From contig CAMJEC010000051.1 in assembly GCA_946404585.1 (NCBI GenBank), positions 1 to 7,037 on the forward strand: a stretch of 7,037 nucleotides of DNA, in the 5' to 3' direction. Source of the DNA: an uncultured Caryophanales bacterium (lineage in GTDB: Bacteria; Bacillota_I; Bacilli_A; RFN20; CAG-826). Under the pieces are notes generated by a model. It ran no database searches, was not told the DNA's origin, and saw only the letters and a program-made list of their open reading frames with translations. Position numbers and translations under genes: made by a program. Positions 5,002 through 7,037 of the stretch are shown piece by piece (the stretch's first letter is position 1; each line of letters begins with the position of its first letter).

Positions 5002-6627
5002 CTATTTTCTATACTTCACTCCACAAATTGGGCATCTTTTTCCTTTATGCATCTGTTGAATCCTTTTATAGAAGGAAGCATTGCAAGATGGACAAACCCA
5101 CCACTTTTCCTTGCCACTATTACAAGTATATTCGCTTGGCTTATCTGCATTCTTTGTGTAATCCCAAAGTTTCGCTAATTCAGGATCATTGGAAGCAAGT
5201 GAATTAGAACTATCGGTTCTTTTCCCTGAACAAACAGGACACCCTTGACTGCCCTTTTTAACAACTGGGCTCGAAAGATATGAATGACCTTTTGGGCACT
5301 TCCACCAATATTCTTTTTTAGAAGTCGGTGCAATTGTTTTTATATCAATGCCTACATTTTTCTCATAATCCCATTGTTCGAGCAATTCGGGGTAAAAATC
5401 AAAAATATTGCCCCTTTTCTTGGTTGTGGTTATTGTCCTCTTTTCGTACGAACATCTCTTACATCCATATCCTTTTGTTCTTGTCTTAATAATGGCTTCC
5501 CATTCGTTACCGCATTTGGAGCACTTCCACCACACTTTTTTGTTTGATCCTGGGGTCACGTCCTTAGGAGTCAAATCCCCATTTTTTGTTGGATGCCACT
5601 CGTTTGCGATAGATGGAAACAAGTCTGCCAATGAGTATCCTCTTTTAGATTCAACGTCATATGTCCTTTCGTCTGCGTGAACGCACTTAATACAAGTCAG
5701 TGTATCGGTTAAATTTTCCACTGCGCCTTGCCAATGGTAACCACAAGTGGGGCAAACCCAAAAGAATCGTTTCTTTGAACTAACAGGGATGGTTTCGGGG
5801 TTCACATCACCATTTTTGTCATAATCCCACTTCTTTATTCCTATAGGTTTTTTAAAAGCGACGCTATTTTCCTTTATGTTGTTGACATACCTTCCGATAA
5901 TCTTTGTTCTATCCGAATCGATATCAACATCAAATTTGCAACAAACCTGCCTCTCCGCTAATAGTATTTGTCCAATGGCGGTCATCAACGCATCAATAAA
6001 ATGGTAGTTTTGGGAATACAAAACATTGAGCAAATACCCATATTTTGTTTTCTTCGGTGAAGAATCGACAGGACCCTTCTTTTTTTCTGCCACTCTCAAA
6101 AGCAATATCCCTTTTTTTGTAAGGAATTCATTTTTCTTGGCATCCCTTTCTTTGCTCCCTTTTCTGCTATGGAAGTAAGACCCATCATATTCGATGGCGA
6201 CATTTAGTTTTGGAAGGAAAATGTCCATCTCGGTCTTTTCAATTTTTGATCTATAAAGAACCTCGGTAAAAGCTTCTAGATAATATCCAATCGCCTGTTC
6301 GGGGAAAGATGTTCTTTTTTCGCTATCGCAGATAGGACAAGAAGTTCCTTGCAGTGTTCTAGAGGCGATAACTGACTGATAACTATGGCCATTTGGGCAT
6401 ATCCACCAAACCTTTTTGTGCGACGCTCTAAGCACATTTTCGGGTAAAAGGGCACCATTCTTTGAATAATCCCATTCCTTAACTAGTTCAGGGTTTGTTG
6501 TTGCCAAAGAGTTTTCTTTTGAAGCCTTTATCCCTTTACAATATGGGCACTCAGGACTTTGAATTTCATCACCTTCGGCATCTATGGGTGCGTTGTTTTG
6601 TCTCGCGTGGATCAAGAGATGAATCAC
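5002..6627 (-). CDS. Zinc-ribbon array protein with embedded Vsr-like nuclease, 5'-truncated
   Basis: The open frame gives 541 residues from a GTG. It holds DUF4379-type zinc ribbons, each with a W-D-x-x-K-N motif, a WW-x-C-x-x-(C/G)-(G/H) core and a closing C-x-x-C. Full ribbons lie at about 42-100, 262-315, 330-392, 408-466 and 474-535, and a half ribbon (CPYC, 27-30) lies at the start. Between ribbons 1 and 2 (about 107-215) sits a PD-(D/E)XK-like nuclease of the Vsr/DUF559 type: TEMDIFLPKLNVAIEYDG with Asp135, Glu146 and Asp148, His153, and a final strand GILLLRV. The protein likely binds and cuts DNA; target and partners are unknown. It ends naturally after CPICG. The first 22 residues lie antisense to the DUF4234 gene, have no zinc-ribbon character and follow no clear ribosome binding site. 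The native N-terminus, including the first half of a ribbon, therefore seems lost. Expression is doubtful. Confidence 0.75.
   Translation of the reverse strand: MIHLLIHARQNNAPIDAEGDEIQSPECPYCKGIKASKENSLATTNPELVKEWDYSKNGALLPENVLRASHKKVWWICPNGHSYQSVIASRTLQGTSCPICDSEKRTSFPEQAIGYYLEAFTEVLYRSKIEKTEMDIFLPKLNVAIEYDGSYFHSRKGSKERDAKKNEFLTKKGILLLRVAEKKKGPVDSSPKKTKYGYLLNVLYSQNYHFIDALMTAIGQILLAERQVCCKFDVDIDSDRTKIIGRYVNNIKENSVAFKKPIGIKKWDYDKNGDVNPETIPVSSKKRFFWVCPTCGYHWQGAVENLTDTLTCIKCVHADERTYDVESKRGYSLADLFPSIANEWHPTKNGDLTPKDVTPGSNKKVWWKCSKCGNEWEAIIKTRTKGYGCKRCSYEKRTITTTKKRGNIFDFYPELLEQWDYEKNVGIDIKTIAPTSKKEYWWKCPKGHSYLSSPVVKKGSQGCPVCSGKRTDSSNSLASNDPELAKLWDYTKNADKPSEYTCNSGKEKWWVCPSCNASFYKRIQQMHKGKRCPICGVKYRK
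6550..6570. other. Breakpoint joining two 5'-truncated divergent genes
   Basis: To the left, zinc-ribbon homology on the minus strand begins mid-ribbon at CPYC (6549-6538). To the right, DUF4234-type homology on the plus strand begins mid-protein at NFITFGIYG (from 6562). Neither gene has its expected beginning, and each frame continues into the other as antisense without family-like sequence. No insertion sequence end, tRNA or obvious repeat marks the spot. The exact base cannot be fixed within about 20 bp. Confidence 0.55.
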
Positions 6628-7029
6628 CTTGTCATTGGATACGACGATTATAAGACCACCCCGCGTTATTGGCCTTGGTACGTATTAGGCTGGGCTACCT
6701 TTATGATCGCTCCGTTTGTTTGGCAAATTCGCCTTGCCTCTAAATTAGGGAGATTCGCCAAAGAAATGAAAGTGGGTTCCCCGCGTTTATCTGGCCTTTC
6801 TTTTGCGATGTGGTCCACGTTTGGCACATTGATTCTTGTTGGTCCTTTTATTGCCTGGCATCGCGTCTTCTCCTTGCTTAATTTCCTAGAAGACGCCGCT
6901 AATCACGAATCGGAAGTTCGAGAATTGGCAAAAGTCAAATCGCAAAACGGCGAGCCGAATGTTCTATTTGCTTCCATGGAAGAATGCTCATGTACGGTAA
7001 AGAAGCAAGCAACCGAAAACAATAGATAG
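6559..7029 (+). CDS. DUF4234-family membrane protein, probably 5'-truncated
   Basis: The frame gives 156 residues from a TTG start. It opens directly with the ITFGIYG motif of DUF4234 (residues 4-10), continues with VDQEMNHL, and has two clear membrane segments at about 40-58 and 83-105. A conserved-looking LILVGPFIAWHRVFSLLNFLE block leads into a charged tail from about 110 that holds CSC (143-145). Family members normally have a hydrophobic segment of about 20 residues before the ITFGIYG motif; here an in-frame TGA at 6520-6522 and zinc-ribbon antisense sequence take its place. AGGA at 6553-6556 is only 2 nt from the TTG, too close for a good ribosome binding site. The true start is therefore probably missing. 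GC is about 50% in two hand-counted 60-base samples, above the rest of the window. Function of the family is unknown. Confidence 0.65.
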   Translation: MNFITFGIYGCVVLSRVDQEMNHLVIGYDDYKTTPRYWPWYVLGWATFMIAPFVWQIRLASKLGRFAKEMKVGSPRLSGLSFAMWSTFGTLILVGPFIAWHRVFSLLNFLEDAANHESEVRELAKVKSQNGEPNVLFASMEECSCTVKKQATENNR

Positions 7030-7037
7030 ACCGCCAG

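Noticed and set aside
4905..5680. Several plus-strand frames opposite the zinc-ribbon gene
   Set aside because: They are low-complexity Phe/Leu/His-rich translations of the antisense of repeated Lys/Trp/Cys codons, as expected for shadows.

Overview
The window looks like a piece of an AT-rich Bacillota-type or Mollicutes-like chromosome, possibly an uncultured Bacilli lineage. The basis is its low GC, AGGA-type ribosome binding sites, a Gram-positive-style lipoprotein signal and a short Hc1-type histone-like protein. Tryptophan is encoded by TGG and the long frames have no internal TGA, so I see no sign of the mycoplasma code. The taxonomic placement is inference.

Left part (1-620). A minus-strand frame runs off the left edge and may be the start of a gene. 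A strongly codon-biased 56-residue histone H1-like (Hc1 family) gene is on the plus strand at 225-395. It converges on a 50-residue DUF4177-type gene on the minus strand (457-609), and a hairpin that works in both directions sits between them.

Middle (632-4617), all minus strand. An 894-residue superfamily 2 DEAH-type helicase carries an unusual pair of predicted membrane helices in its C-terminal part. It is followed 22 bp later by the DUF4177 gene, so the two probably share a transcript. The helicase has a perfect extended -10 element only 12 nt before its ATG and no Shine-Dalgarno site, which points to a nearly leaderless mRNA. Upstream of it lies a 391-residue lipoprotein of unknown function with a normal ribosome binding site.

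Intergenic region (4618-5001). This stretch holds no convincing gene. It contains a likely promoter and operator for the lipoprotein, a cluster of GATAC/GTATC palindromes and two copies of a 42-bp tandem repeat.

Right part (5002-7029). A minus-strand protein contains five and a half DUF4379-type zinc ribbons with a Vsr-like nuclease domain placed between ribbons 1 and 2. It meets, head to head, a plus-strand DUF4234-type membrane protein. Both genes appear to lack their 5' ends exactly where they meet (about 6550-6570). The site is therefore a rearrangement breakpoint, an insertion or deletion scar, or an assembly chimera. The DUF4234 side is clearly richer in GC than the helicase side.

How the genes work together is mostly unknown. 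The helicase plus its small partner is the best candidate for an undescribed unit. The zinc-ribbon nuclease looks like accessory, mobile-type cargo.
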